Assembly (NCBI GenBank): GCA_003856375.1
Contig: CP034120.1
Span: 186,001 to 250,000, forward strand
Source: Glaciecola amylolytica
GTDB taxonomy: Bacteria > Bacteroidota > Bacteroidia > Flavobacteriales_D > Crocinitomicaceae
DNA length: 64,000 nt
Reading direction: 5' to 3'
Shown: piece after piece, positions 1 to 9,460 of the stretch
Position numbering within the stretch: the first letter of the stretch is position 1
How the letters are laid out: every line of letters starts with the position of its first letter
Program-made: the position numbers and the translations under genes
Notes under the pieces: generated by a model
The model's input: the letters and a program-made list of their open reading frames with translations, nothing else
Database searches by the model: none
Told to the model about the DNA's origin: nothing

Positions 1-3000
1 AAATGGTTCTCTTTGGGAATTGAACACAAGACAACGTTTACGATGACCGACAATTTTGACGGTCATGTGCAGGCAAAAGGAAAGTATAAAAACGATTGGT
101 ACCATTATACGAGTTTCTATCTGAGATTCCATATCCGAAGACATTACGATAACACGACTTATCAGGATTCAATCCGTCCGCCGGTTGTAACGAACCCGGA
201 GGTAACAAATCCTGATTGGACTCAACCGGTAAGAAATCCTCCGATTGTAGATATTACCAATCCGAGTGTTACAGGAACAACGGTGAATTCAAACAGTTAT
301 GTGATCAAAGGACGCATTCAACGCGTAAGTTCAAACTCGAACGTGATTTTCCGCCAGAATGGAAATTACATCACGAACTTCTCTTTCAATCCTTCTACGC
401 AGGAGTTCCAAAGTGTGGTAACTCTGGTTCCGGGACAAAATACGTTTGAATTAACCGGAACGAATGATTTCGGATCCGATATGGATCAAACGGTGATCAA
501 TTATGTGAGAGAAACTCCGACACCTCCGGTTGTGACTTATTCCAATCCGAATTCGAATCCGACAACTGTTCAGAATCCGACGTTCAACCTGACGGGAACT
601 GTTCTGAACGTAAGCGGGAAAGATAAAATTACGATGACTCTGAACGGAGCAGCTGTGAATTTCAATTACAACGGTTCAACAAGAGGAATTACTTCAACCT
701 TGAATTTGATTACAGGTTCAAACATTGTAACGACAACCGGAACCAATCAATATGGTTCGGATAGTGAAACGGCTACGATTATTTACCAACCTCAGCAAGT
801 GATTCAGCCGCCGGTTGTTTACTTTGTGAATCCGAATATCAATCCGTATACTGTTAATCAAAATACATTCACGTTAAATGCTGACGTATTGAATGTACAG
901 GATGCGCAGCATGTAACGTTCAAACAAAACGGAACGATTAACAACAACTTTGCTTACAACGCACAGACGGATAAGTTTGCAAGTAATGTGATTCTGAATC
1001 CGGGACAAAACGTGTTTGAGGTGATTGGAACGAATGCGGCAGGTTCTGCATCAGCAACCACAATCATTATTTTCAACCGCATTGCTCCGAAACCTCCGAT
1101 TGTAACGATTACGAATCCGGGAACAAACCCGCTGGAAACTTCAAGCAGTGTATTTAATCTGAATGCAACGGTGTTGAACGTGACACAAAAGAGTCAGATT
1201 AAAGTGATTCTGAATGGAACGAATTTGCCGAATTTCAATTACAATGCCGGGACAAATGGTGTAACTGAAACATTGAATCTGGTTACCGGAGCCAATGTTG
1301 TGACAGTAACGGGAACAAACGCGGATGGTTCTGATTCGAAGCAAACAACGATTATTTACAAACCAGCAGCGATTGTTCAGCCTCCGGTTGTTCAGTTTAC
1401 GAATCCGAATGTAGATCCGTATTCGACATCTTCTGCAAGTTACAATGTAGCAGCTTCCGTTTTGAATGTAGCAAATCAAAGCGGGGTGAATGTGAATGTA
1501 AACGGAACAAACATTACGAACTTCACATTTGTAAATAGTTCGGCTTCGTTCCCTGTGAATTTGATCGAAGGAGCAAATATTATTACGGTAACTGGAACAA
1601 ACACTGCAGGAACAGCCAGCGAAACACAAACGATCCTTTATAGAAAACCGGTTGCGGTTCAACCTCCGGTTGTTTCGTTTATCGATCCGAATATGAATCC
1701 GGCAATATCGTTCAGTGCAACTTATCTGGTAAAAGCGCGTGTACGTTTTGTATCAGCTGCAAGTCAGATCGTTTTGAAAATAAACGGACAGGTTTCTACG
1801 AACTTCACGTATGTTGCATCAAGTGAAATGATGGAATTCACAACAGGATTGGTGAACGGTTCGAATGTGATTGAAATCACTGCAACAAATGCGGCAGGTT
1901 CTGATTCGAAAACCACTTTGATCAATTACCGTGCTCCGAATCCGACATTGCCTCCGGTGGTGACAATCACTTATCCTGCGGCTAATCCGCATACGGTGAA
2001 TGTTGCAAGCAGCAATGTTACGGCAACTGTTTTGAATGTCGATAACCAACAGCAGATTCAGGTATTGGTGAATGGAAATCCTGTAAGTGGATTTACTTAT
2101 TCTACTGCAACAAAAGTGTTGGAAATGAATACGCCGTTGAATCTGGGATCAAATACCGTGAAAATCACCGCAACGAATTCTGCAGGAACAGCATCCGATG
2201 AAACACAGATTGTTTTCAGAAGAGATGAGATTATCAAACCTCCGTTTGTGACTTTCATTAATCCTGCAAGTCCGGGACAAGTTGTTTCGAGCGAAACGTA
2301 TGTCATGAAAGCGCATGCAACGAATGTCACAATGCAGTCGCAAATTACGGTGAAAGAAGATGGTTTGATCGTAAATCCAAGTTTCTGGACTTTCAATCCT
2401 TCTACAAATGAGATTACTTTCAATCATACGTTGAATGCAGGAAACAACATTTTTGAAGTTACTGCAACCAATCTGGGAGGAAGCCATACAGCTTCAACAT
2501 CGGTGATCTACAAGAAAATCGAAGTTCCTTGCAACAAGCCGGTAATTACCTTTAAAAATCCGAACACACAGAATTCAACTGTTGAAAATGCTTCCTTTGC
2601 GTTGAAAGCGACAGTGGCAAATGTGACTTCCGTAAATCAGATCGAAGTGTATTTGAATGGAAGTCTGCAAGCGGCAGGAACATTTAATGCTTCAACTTCT
2701 GAATTTGATAAGCCGTTGAATCTGATCGAAGGAGCCAATTCAATTGAGATCAAAGCGACAAATACGTGTGGTTTCACAAGCGTTACTTCTATTGTCATTA
2801 TGACACCGAAAGTAGAGCCGTGTATCGCTCCGGATATTACTCGTTTGAAACCTGCTTCCGAGCAGTTGGTGACTGAATCCGAAATGATTTCATTGAGTGC
2901 TTCTGTGAGTAAAATCACTCAGGCATCTCAAATTGAATTGAAGATCGACGGAGTGATTATTCCGTTCACGTACGATGAAGGATCTCATATGCTGTCAGCA

Positions 3001-4206
3001 AATGTGGCTTTAACGGAAGGAACTCATACTATTGTTGCTCTTGTGAGAAACGAATGCGGATCAAAACAATTGACATGGACCGTGACCCGAAATGTATGTA
3101 AACCACCGGTTGTAATCATTACGAACAGTTCTGCTTCCAATGGTGCAACAGTTACTTCGGATGCCTTCACGTTATCCGGAACGATTTCCAATGTGGAAAA
3201 TCAGGAAAGTATAGCAGTGCTGCATAACGGTCAGAACATTGCGTTTGTCTACAATCAGCAAACCGGAGTCATTACCGTTTCGAGAAATCTGACATTGGGA
3301 ACGAATGCAATCACCGTTATGGTCGTTAACAAATGCGGAAAGGATTCCAAAACAATCAATGTATTGAGAAATGACCTGGTAGTTGTGACTCCTCCGACGA
3401 TTGAGATTACAAGTCCGTCAATTTCTCCGTTGGAAACAGATCAGTCTGCTCAAACCATTTTGATTGCAACTACAGGAGTTACTTCAGCTTCTCAGGTTTC
3501 TGTAACCTTGAATGGGGTTGTAACGAACTTTGACTTCAAAGCGTCTTCGGGAGCTGTGAAATTCAATGCAAGTTATGTTTTGGGAGCGAACGTGATTGTT
3601 GCTACGGCAGTTACGGCAGGAGGAACAGCAACAGATATGAAAACGATTATTTACAATGCGCCGGAAGTTATTCCTGCACCGGTTATTACTTTGAAAAACC
3701 CGATACGCTGCCCGGCAATTTTAGCTCCCGGAAGTGTAACGATCACCGGAACAGTGGAGCACGTTGCGAATGCAGGTCAGGTAAGTATTTTGTATAACGG
3801 GGAGAATGTAGAGTTTTCTTCAAGCATGGAAAGTAATGTGTTGACGTTCTCTTTCATTATCAATGTTACTTCTTCTACCGTTTCGATTCCATTGATTATT
3901 ACAGCAAGAAATGTTTCGGGAACAGACAGTAAATCGTGTTTGATCAGTGTGAATCCGAACAGCAATTCAAATGCAACAAACGGACAGGGAAATAACGGTC
4001 ATGGAAATAATGCGGATGGAACGGATGAATCGAATCCGGGGAAAGGCTCAGGAGGTCCAACAGGAACTGAAGGAGGAAGTACGGATGATGAAAACAAACC
4101 AAAAATTCCACCCCGTATAACAAGACCGGAAACCATTACAACTCCTACAACAAAACCAACAGTAACAACACCGGTGCGAACGACAAAACCGCCGGTAAGA
4201 CCATAA
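1..4206 (+). CDS. Ig-like repeat protein, 5'-truncated by window edge
   Basis: I do not recognise a named gene. The frame is open from base 1, so the true start lies outside the window; the TTG at 13 is not a believable start. About 13 tandem units of roughly 90-105 residues follow. Each opens with PPVV or PPIV and an NP turn, has an LNG/QNG turn in the middle and closes with GTNxxGSDSxT and IIY, which looks like a stack of bacterial Ig-like beta-sandwiches. Cysteines occur only in the later units (from about residue 838). The last ~80 residues are Gly/Asn-rich and then Pro/Thr-rich, and I see no T9SS sorting domain, so surface anchoring would depend on the unseen N-terminus. A strong terminator follows directly. 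A role as stalk or adhesin is inference. Confidence 0.85.
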   Translation, partial: KWFSLGIEHKTTFTMTDNFDGHVQAKGKYKNDWYHYTSFYLRFHIRRHYDNTTYQDSIRPPVVTNPEVTNPDWTQPVRNPPIVDITNPSVTGTTVNSNSYVIKGRIQRVSSNSNVIFRQNGNYITNFSFNPSTQEFQSVVTLVPGQNTFELTGTNDFGSDMDQTVINYVRETPTPPVVTYSNPNSNPTTVQNPTFNLTGTVLNVSGKDKITMTLNGAAVNFNYNGSTRGITSTLNLITGSNIVTTTGTNQYGSDSETATIIYQPQQVIQPPVVYFVNPNINPYTVNQNTFTLNADVLNVQDAQHVTFKQNGTINNNFAYNAQTDKFASNVILNPGQNVFEVIGTNAAGSASATTIIIFNRIAPKPPIVTITNPGTNPLETSSSVFNLNATVLNVTQKSQIKVILNGTNLPNFNYNAGTNGVTETLNLVTGANVVTVTGTNADGSDSKQTTIIYKPAAIVQPPVVQFTNPNVDPYSTSSASYNVAASVLNVANQSGVNVNVNGTNITNFTFVNSSASFPVNLIEGANIITVTGTNTAGTASETQTILYRKPVAVQPPVVSFIDPNMNPAISFSATYLVKARVRFVSAASQIVLKINGQVSTNFTYVASSEMMEFTTGLVNGSNVIEITATNAAGSDSKTTLINYRAPNPTLPPVVTITYPAANPHTVNVASSNVTATVLNVDNQQQIQVLVNGNPVSGFTYSTATKVLEMNTPLNLGSNTVKITATNSAGTASDETQIVFRRDEIIKPPFVTFINPASPGQVVSSETYVMKAHATNVTMQSQITVKEDGLIVNPSFWTFNPSTNEITFNHTLNAGNNIFEVTATNLGGSHTASTSVIYKKIEVPCNKPVITFKNPNTQNSTVENASFALKATVANVTSVNQIEVYLNGSLQAAGTFNASTSEFDKPLNLIEGANSIEIKATNTCGFTSVTSIVIMTPKVEPCIAPDITRLKPASEQLVTESEMISLSASVSKITQASQIELKIDGVIIPFTYDEGSHMLSANVALTEGTHTIVALVRNECGSKQLTWTVTRNVCKPPVVIITNSSASNGATVTSDAFTLSGTISNVENQESIAVLHNGQNIAFVYNQQTGVITVSRNLTLGTNAITVMVVNKCGKDSKTINVLRNDLVVVTPPTIEITSPSISPLETDQSAQTILIATTGVTSASQVSVTLNGVVTNFDFKASSGAVKFNASYVLGANVIVATAVTAGGTATDMKTIIYNAPEVIPAPVITLKNPIRCPAILAPGSVTITGTVEHVANAGQVSILYNGENVEFSSSMESNVLTFSFIINVTSSTVSIPLIITARNVSGTDSKSCLISVNPNSNSNATNGQGNNGHGNNADGTDESNPGKGSGGPTGTEGGSTDDENKPKIPPRITRPETITTPTTKPTVTTPVRTTKPPVRP

Positions 4207-4209
4207 GTT

Positions 4210-4241
4210 AAAAGTCCTCTGAATTTCCAGAGGACTTTTTT
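4210..4241 (+). terminator. Rho-independent terminator after the repeat protein
   Basis: Perfect 12-bp stem AAAAGTCCTCTG / CAGAGGACTTTT around a 6-nt loop, ending in a T run, 4 nt after the stop codon of the repeat protein. Confidence 0.9.
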
Positions 4242-4277
4242 ATTGAATGAAGAATTCATTCTTCCCTTTCGAATCAG

Positions 4278-4285
4278 TATTTTTG
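4278..4285 (+). promoter_or_regulatory. Bacteroidota -7 promoter element for mrp-nifU
   Basis: TATTTTTG matches the Bacteroidota sigma-A -7 consensus TAnnTTTG and sits 17 nt before the mrp ATG, just after the upstream terminator. No convincing -33 TTTG is visible. Confidence 0.5.
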
Positions 4286-4302
4286 TACCATAATTCAAGA
4301 GT

Positions 4303-5397
4303 ATGACCAAGGAAGCAGTTTTGGAGGTGTTGGGAACGATTTTAGAACCCGATTTAAAGAAAGATATCGTAACACTCAACTTTGTTGAAGATTTGCAGAT
4401 TGAGGATTCGAAGATTACTCTGACAATCTATGTTTCCAATCCGGCCTTGCATGCAAGAAAGCGTATGCAGGAAGCAGTAGAATTCAATCTGAAACGCGTT
4501 TTTGGAGAAGAAATTCAAATTACCTGTATGGTGAAAGGATTGCCGTCTGAAGCTCGTGAAACGCATCGCAAAATTCTGCCTGAAGTCAAAAATATCATCG
4601 CAATCGCATCCGGAAAAGGAGGAGTAGGTAAATCAACTGTAACGGCAAATCTTGCCGGTGGATTGGCAAAAGCCGGTTACCGTGTGGGAATTGTAGATGC
4701 GGATATCTACGGGCCAAGTATCCCGACGATGTTTGATGTGGTAGGAGAAAGACCAACCATGCTGGATGTAGAAGGAAAACCGATGATCAATCCGGTGATG
4801 AGCTACGGAATCAAGATTTTATCCATGGGCTTCTTTTCTCAAAATGATGAGGCAATCGTTTGGCGCGGACCAATGGCTGCAAAAGCGATGACGCAGTTGT
4901 TTACGGATGCTTACTGGGGCGAATTGGATTATTTGTTGATTGACCTTCCTCCGGGAACAGGAGATATTCACCTTTCTTTGGTACAGACTGTTCCTCTGGA
5001 CGGTGTTGTGATTGTCAGTACGCCGCAGGAAGTTGCGCTTGCTGATGCCCGGAAAGGAGTGAATATGTTCAAGCTGGATACGATCAATGTTCCGATTGTA
5101 GGCTTGGTTGAAAACATGGCGTGGTTTACACCGGCTGAATTACCGGAGAACAAATACTACATTTTCGGAAGAGACGGAGTGAAAAATCTTGCTGCGGGAA
5201 TGAATGAAACATTTTTGGGACATATTCCATTGGTGCAGGGTGTTCGTGAGTCGGGAGACGTTGGAAGACCAGCTGTATTTCAGGAAAATACGCCAACTGC
5301 ATTAGCTTTTGAAGAATTAGTACGTATCTTTGTAGACGAGGTAAACGTGATCAAAGCACGTAAAGCAATAAAAACACAAAAAGATGGTGTTAAATAA
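4303..5397 (+). CDS. mrp: Mrp/NBP35-type ATP-binding Fe-S cluster carrier
   Basis: Cytoplasmic P-loop ATPase of the Mrp/ApbC family, which assembles or carries Fe-S clusters. Residues 1-85 form a MIP18/DUF59-type domain; the ParA-like ATPase follows with a deviant Walker A GKGGVGKST at about 104-112, a DADIYGPS switch and the DLPPGTGD motif. The C-terminal CxxC that binds the bridging cluster in E. coli ApbC is absent: the corresponding stretch reads ENMAWFTPAELPENKYY and the only Cys is near residue 75. Length 364 aa is normal. The next gene, a NifU-type scaffold, overlaps its end by 14 nt, which supports a joint role in cluster delivery. Family assignment is certain; loss of the CxxC seems a lineage trait rather than damage (inference). 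Confidence 0.95.
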   Translation: MTKEAVLEVLGTILEPDLKKDIVTLNFVEDLQIEDSKITLTIYVSNPALHARKRMQEAVEFNLKRVFGEEIQITCMVKGLPSEARETHRKILPEVKNIIAIASGKGGVGKSTVTANLAGGLAKAGYRVGIVDADIYGPSIPTMFDVVGERPTMLDVEGKPMINPVMSYGIKILSMGFFSQNDEAIVWRGPMAAKAMTQLFTDAYWGELDYLLIDLPPGTGDIHLSLVQTVPLDGVVIVSTPQEVALADARKGVNMFKLDTINVPIVGLVENMAWFTPAELPENKYYIFGRDGVKNLAAGMNETFLGHIPLVQGVRESGDVGRPAVFQENTPTALAFEELVRIFVDEVNVIKARKAIKTQKDGVK

Positions 5398-5629
5398 AAC
5401 CGAATTAACCGATAAAATAAACCTTTCATTAAGTGAATTAAGACCTCACTTGAATGCCGATGGAGGAGATATGGAATTGGTTGATATCACCGATGAAGGA
5501 GTAGTACAGGTAAGATTACTTGGTGCTTGCAGCGATTGTTCCATGAGTCTGATGACTATCAAGGCAGGATTGGAAGAGGCTGTTAAGAAAGTTGCTCCCG
5601 AAATCATTGCTGTTGAAGCAGTTGAGTAG
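5384..5629 (+). CDS. NifU C-terminal domain protein (Fe-S scaffold)
   Basis: 81-aa stand-alone NifU C-terminal domain, the thioredoxin-like scaffold that holds a labile Fe-S cluster through a CxxC. The sequence shows the family signature LRPHLNADGGDMELVD and then GACSDCSMS with both cysteines. It starts inside the end of mrp in another frame (14-nt overlap), so translational coupling is likely. Expected to act in the cytoplasm, passing clusters to or through Mrp, which itself lacks the usual CxxC here. Confidence 0.93.
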   Translation: MVLNKTELTDKINLSLSELRPHLNADGGDMELVDITDEGVVQVRLLGACSDCSMSLMTIKAGLEEAVKKVAPEIIAVEAVE

Positions 5630-5716
5630 TTATTTTTTTAGTTGATTAAATTGGCATAGTGCAACTTTTCTTTGACACATGGCGTCTAGCTCATGTCGAA
5701 AGAAATAACCCGTACT

Positions 5717-7351
5717 ATGAAACAGTTGAAATTAACCCTTGTTGTTACTCTCCTCCTTCTTTATTCCAATTTTTCTCATTCTCAGTTGGTTTATTCAGGA
5801 GTTCCGAATCTGGAAGTTTTGATAACCAATATCTTTGGAGTTCAATGCCAGGGCATCACGAATGTCGGGGTTCAGGGAACCCAAAATCAGATTGCACGTT
5901 TTGAAAATGGCGCAGCCTTAGGCGTTAACAGCGGATTGGTCCTTTCAACGGGATTTCCGAATTTGTCGAGCGTGCCGTCTTCCACTTTTTCAAGTGTGAA
6001 TATGAATATGCCGGGAGATTACGATATCATTCAATATGGTAATCTGACGGGGCAGGGGGCTTACAGCTTTGATGCGATCGCAGTTCATTTTGATTTCACT
6101 CCGATTATTTCCGATACAATCCGTTTCAATTACATTTTTGCTTCGGAAGAATATCCGGAATATTCGAACACAACTTACAACGATCGCTTTTTGTTTCTGG
6201 TGTCTGAAAATGGCGGAGTTCCTGTGAATATCGCTCAGGTTCCCGGAACAAGTATTCCGGTCGAGATCAATTCGATCAATCAATATGTCAATTCCCAATA
6301 TTACATCGATAATGCTTCCGGGCCCAATTCCATGTACTTTGTTTTTGACGCTTACACCGTTCCTTTGGAAGCGAAATTCTATGCGCAGGTCGGAAACACG
6401 TATCACATCAAACTGGTGATCTCGGACGTGTCAGACGGTATTTATGATTCTGCCATTTTTCTGGATGAGCAGGAAGCAAACAATGATATTTCGGGAAGTT
6501 TGACGGTAAATGGTCAGCCAGCAGAAGGAACTCTGGAAGTTTTCAATTTTATTCAGGATACCTTGGTAGCAGTTCCGGTTGAAACGGTGAACGTAACAAA
6601 CGGATCTTACGTAGCAGATAGTCTACCTACAGGTTTGTATCATGTTCGTTTCACTCCGGATCCTGTTTTGTTTCCCGGTGCAGTTCCGCTTTACTTTGCA
6701 ACGAGTTCTACCTGGACTGGTGCCGATGCAATTGGCCTTCCATGTTATCTGAACAATGCAAATATCAATGCAGATACTTTGGATGTGCTTGATGCAACAG
6801 GAAGTGTTTCCGGAACAATCGTAGTGGATACATCGTATTTAAAATCGTTGAATGTTCCTTTTGAAGGAGCGCTGATGCTTTTGAAAAATGCGCAAACTCA
6901 TGAAACCAGAGGATTTGCGTTTACCGCTTCAAATGGTACTTACACCATTGAACACGTAGAAGCCGGCACGTATTATTTGCTGGTTGATGTTCCGTATATT
7001 CCGCATTCCGATACTTTGTTCTTTACAGTTCCTGAAGATGCTGAAGTTTTGGGTGCGGATTATGCGATTCTTCCAAGTGGAATAGAAAGCAATGGAACGC
7101 CATATCTTGGTTTAAATGAATTCAAAGAAGTTCAATGGAGTATTTCCCCGAATCCGGCAGTAAAGTCTGTTGAGATCGCCGTAGACCATGTCGTGAAAAC
7201 CATTCAGGTGATTGCGGTCGACGGAACGGTAGTCTTAGAAGTTCACCCCGACAGCTTGAAAACGATTCTGGATATCAGCCATCTGAAACAAGGAGTGTAT
7301 TTGATCCGTTTGGATCAGTCTGCTCCGAAAAGACTAATTGTTACGAAATAA
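5717..7351 (+). CDS. Secreted choice-of-anchor L protein with T9SS type A sorting domain
   Basis: Exported surface or extracellular protein. An ATG at 5693 is in frame, but I prefer the ATG at 5717 because it gives a standard signal peptide (MKQLKLTLVV..., hydrophobic core, cut after SHSQ). Residues ~25-260 look like a choice-of-anchor-L domain: the SGLVLSTGFP segment, the FIFASEEYPEY-like stretch and the LVISDVSDGIYDSAIFLDE end are typical. Two carboxypeptidase-regulatory-like beta domains follow. The final ~75 residues (WSISPNPAVKSVEI ... GVYLIRL ... KRLIVTK) are a type A T9SS sorting domain, which is cut off as the protein is released or anchored at the surface. Ligand unknown. Confidence 0.88.
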   Translation: MKQLKLTLVVTLLLLYSNFSHSQLVYSGVPNLEVLITNIFGVQCQGITNVGVQGTQNQIARFENGAALGVNSGLVLSTGFPNLSSVPSSTFSSVNMNMPGDYDIIQYGNLTGQGAYSFDAIAVHFDFTPIISDTIRFNYIFASEEYPEYSNTTYNDRFLFLVSENGGVPVNIAQVPGTSIPVEINSINQYVNSQYYIDNASGPNSMYFVFDAYTVPLEAKFYAQVGNTYHIKLVISDVSDGIYDSAIFLDEQEANNDISGSLTVNGQPAEGTLEVFNFIQDTLVAVPVETVNVTNGSYVADSLPTGLYHVRFTPDPVLFPGAVPLYFATSSTWTGADAIGLPCYLNNANINADTLDVLDATGSVSGTIVVDTSYLKSLNVPFEGALMLLKNAQTHETRGFAFTASNGTYTIEHVEAGTYYLLVDVPYIPHSDTLFFTVPEDAEVLGADYAILPSGIESNGTPYLGLNEFKEVQWSISPNPAVKSVEIAVDHVVKTIQVIAVDGTVVLEVHPDSLKTILDISHLKQGVYLIRLDQSAPKRLIVTK

Positions 7352-7370
7352 TAATTTCAAGAATGGTTAA

Positions 7371-7409
7371 AAAAAAGTCGGGGTGAAAAATTTTTCACCC
7401 CGACTTTTT
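7371..7409. terminator. Bidirectional terminator, GGGTGAAAAATTTTTCACCC core
   Basis: Perfect palindrome with A run, GTCGGGGTG arm, AAAAATTTTT centre, CACCCCGAC arm and T run. It lies between convergent genes (T9SS substrate and superoxide dismutase) and can stop transcription both ways. The same core recurs at 27916 and 63837. Confidence 0.92.
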
Positions 7410-7430
7410 GTATTGTAATATGTTGTTTTC

Positions 7431-8030
7431 TTACTTCGCAGCTGCATATTTTTTAGCTACCACGTTCCAGTCAATGACATTAAAGAAAGCATTGATGTAA
7501 TCCGGACGACGGTTTTGGTAATTCAAATAGTAAGCGTGTTCCCAAACATCCAATCCAAGGATTGCAGTTCCTTTACAACCTTCACCCATCATCGGGTTAT
7601 CCTGGTTTGCAGTGGAGCAAACTACCAATTTACCTCCTTCAACACACAACCATGCCCAGCCTGAACCGAAACGAGTTGTTGCTGCTTTTGCAAATTCATC
7701 TTTGAAATGCTCGAATGTTCCGAAAGCATCATTGATTGCTTGTGCTAATTCACCTGTTGGAACACCTCCGGCTTTTGGAGCCATTACTTCCCAAAATAAG
7801 TTGTGATTCCAGAAACCTCCTCCGTTGTTACGAACAGCAGGTTTGTCTTTGCAGTTTTGCAAAATGAACTCAATGGATTTTCCTTCCAGATCAGTTCCTG
7901 CAATTGCATTATTTAAGTTCGTGGCATACGCCTGGTGATGCTTTGTATAGTGGATTTCCATTGTACGAGCATCGATGTACGGTTCTAACGCATCGTATGC
8001 ATATGCTAATTTTGGTAATTCGAATGCCAT
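7431..8030 (-). CDS. sod: Superoxide dismutase, Fe/Mn family
   Basis: Converts superoxide to O2 and H2O2. All four metal ligands can be placed: H27, H76 (in FWNHNLFW), D161 and H165 (in DVWEHAYY). The length of 199 aa is normal. The outer-sphere residues point to the Mn or cambialistic type: Gly precedes FWNH and the Gln comes late, in TANQDNP, whereas typical FeSOD has Gln in the earlier position. No signal peptide, so cytoplasmic. Metal choice is inference from these residues only. Confidence 0.96.
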   Translation of the reverse strand: MAFELPKLAYAYDALEPYIDARTMEIHYTKHHQAYATNLNNAIAGTDLEGKSIEFILQNCKDKPAVRNNGGGFWNHNLFWEVMAPKAGGVPTGELAQAINDAFGTFEHFKDEFAKAATTRFGSGWAWLCVEGGKLVVCSTANQDNPMMGEGCKGTAILGLDVWEHAYYLNYQNRRPDYINAFFNVIDWNVVAKKYAAAK

Positions 8031-8054
8031 AATATTTTAATTTATGTTGTCTAA

Positions 8055-8062
8055 CAAAAATA
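8055..8062 (-). promoter_or_regulatory. -7 promoter element for superoxide dismutase
   Basis: On the minus strand TATTTTTG fits TAnnTTTG; it lies 25 nt upstream of the sod ATG. No clear -33 box. Confidence 0.45.
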
Positions 8063-8163
8063 GGAAACAAAATTGAAAAAGCCGATTGAATCTGTAAGAA
8101 GCTTTTGTTAGGAAAGGTTAAAGATCTATCAAATAGTTAGGGACGCGATACATCCCCAACTCC

Positions 8164-9441
8164 TTATTTTCCATATTTCTTTTTATACTTCTCATACAAC
8201 CGGGTCTGGAAATTGGAAATCGGAACAAATTCTCCGTTGATTAAAATCACGGATGCCTGATTTCCTTTCATTTCCAAAGCAGATCCGTTCGATCCGAACA
8301 AGGTTGCTTTTTTACCGATCTCAATACTTCCGTAGGATTTTGAAATCCCCATGATTTCGCAAGCACTTAAGGTAATGGAGCGAATGGCTTCTTCTTCTGT
8401 CAAACCGTAAGACATAGCCGTTCCGGCAAGAAAAGGAAGATTTCGCGCGTTCATAGCTTCCATGTCCCCTTCGTTTTGTAAACAGAATTGAACTCCGGCC
8501 TGTTGAAGCAGGAAAGGAAGTTTGTAAGGTAAATCGAAAGGATCATCGTCGCGCTTTGGCAAAGAATGTAAACGGCCCAACATTACCGGAACTTTCTTGA
8601 TCTTCAGACGATCTGCAACCAGGTAACTTTCGTATCCGCCGACAATCACCGGAAACTTGATTTCCAATTCTGTGATCAAATCCAGAATATCGTTGATTTG
8701 CTGTGCTTCTTCCGCGTGAAAATACAAGCGTTTTTCTCCCGTAAAACAATCGCTCAATGCGCTGTATTGAAGTGGTGTTGTTGGATTTTTGGTACTTGCA
8801 GCAGCTTTTGCGGCAGTTAAGAACGAAAGCATTTCGCGTTTCTGATCTTCGTACGATTCATTGTGTTTGGTCAGCGGATCTCCCCAGGAACGGCTGTATG
8901 CCGGAGGCCATTCGATGTGAATTCCGTCATCTGCTTTTACGGTTCCGTCTTCCCAGTTCCAGCAAGCACTCGTCATTAAACTGGATTGCCCGGAAATTCT
9001 TCCGCCTCTCGGTGTGGTTTGAATGATCAGGATTCCATTCGTGCGAACGGTTTCAATGACGTTAGATTCACAATTGTAGGCAATCTGAGCACGAACATGC
9101 GGATTGTAAGTGCCAAGTTCCTTAAAATCCTTGGAAGCTTTTACGGCATCTATTTCGGTTAATCCCAACGTGGAGTTTGGTGCCACGAAACCCGGGTAAA
9201 TGTGATGTCCGCTGAGATTGATTACCGTATCCCAATCCGACTTGTTGTAAGTATAGGCAAGTGTGTTCCGGACAACGGTAATTACTCCGTTTTCAATTCC
9301 GATCGTTCCCGTTGCGATAACCTGCCCGTTTCCGATATGAACGGTTGCGCTTTCGAGCAGGATTTTTGAATACTTTTTCTGACCGTAACCAGTGCTCACA
9401 AATGCAAGCAGGATCAGGAAAGAATAACTGATTGTTTTCAT
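8164..9441 (-). CDS. Exported amidohydrolase-like protein, metal site degenerate
   Basis: Member of the amidohydrolase superfamily by its overall layout (N-terminal beta region, VxIxNGxI-type turns, PGFVAPNST in the place of PGFID-x-HxH, C-terminal SITLSACEIMGIS...GSIEIGKKATLF). The HxH metal motif is missing, so hydrolase activity is doubtful. The frame is open to an ATG at 9480, which would overlap the upstream gene by 20 nt; I chose the ATG at 9441 because it starts a compact signal peptide (MKTISYSFLILLAFVSTGYGQ). It follows a longer amidohydrolase in the same operon. It may be a non-catalytic partner of that enzyme (inference). Confidence 0.85.
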   Translation of the reverse strand: MKTISYSFLILLAFVSTGYGQKKYSKILLESATVHIGNGQVIATGTIGIENGVITVVRNTLAYTYNKSDWDTVINLSGHHIYPGFVAPNSTLGLTEIDAVKASKDFKELGTYNPHVRAQIAYNCESNVIETVRTNGILIIQTTPRGGRISGQSSLMTSACWNWEDGTVKADDGIHIEWPPAYSRSWGDPLTKHNESYEDQKREMLSFLTAAKAAASTKNPTTPLQYSALSDCFTGEKRLYFHAEEAQQINDILDLITELEIKFPVIVGGYESYLVADRLKIKKVPVMLGRLHSLPKRDDDPFDLPYKLPFLLQQAGVQFCLQNEGDMEAMNARNLPFLAGTAMSYGLTEEEAIRSITLSACEIMGISKSYGSIEIGKKATLFGSNGSALEMKGNQASVILINGEFVPISNFQTRLYEKYKKKYGK

Positions 9442-9460
9442 GCTGAATTTGTTTGAATAA

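Noticed and set aside
1141-2918. Several minus-strand open frames inside the Ig-like repeat gene
   Set aside because: They are antisense to a strongly repetitive coding sequence, rich in Cys/Arg/Ile without domain character, and vary with the repeat period.
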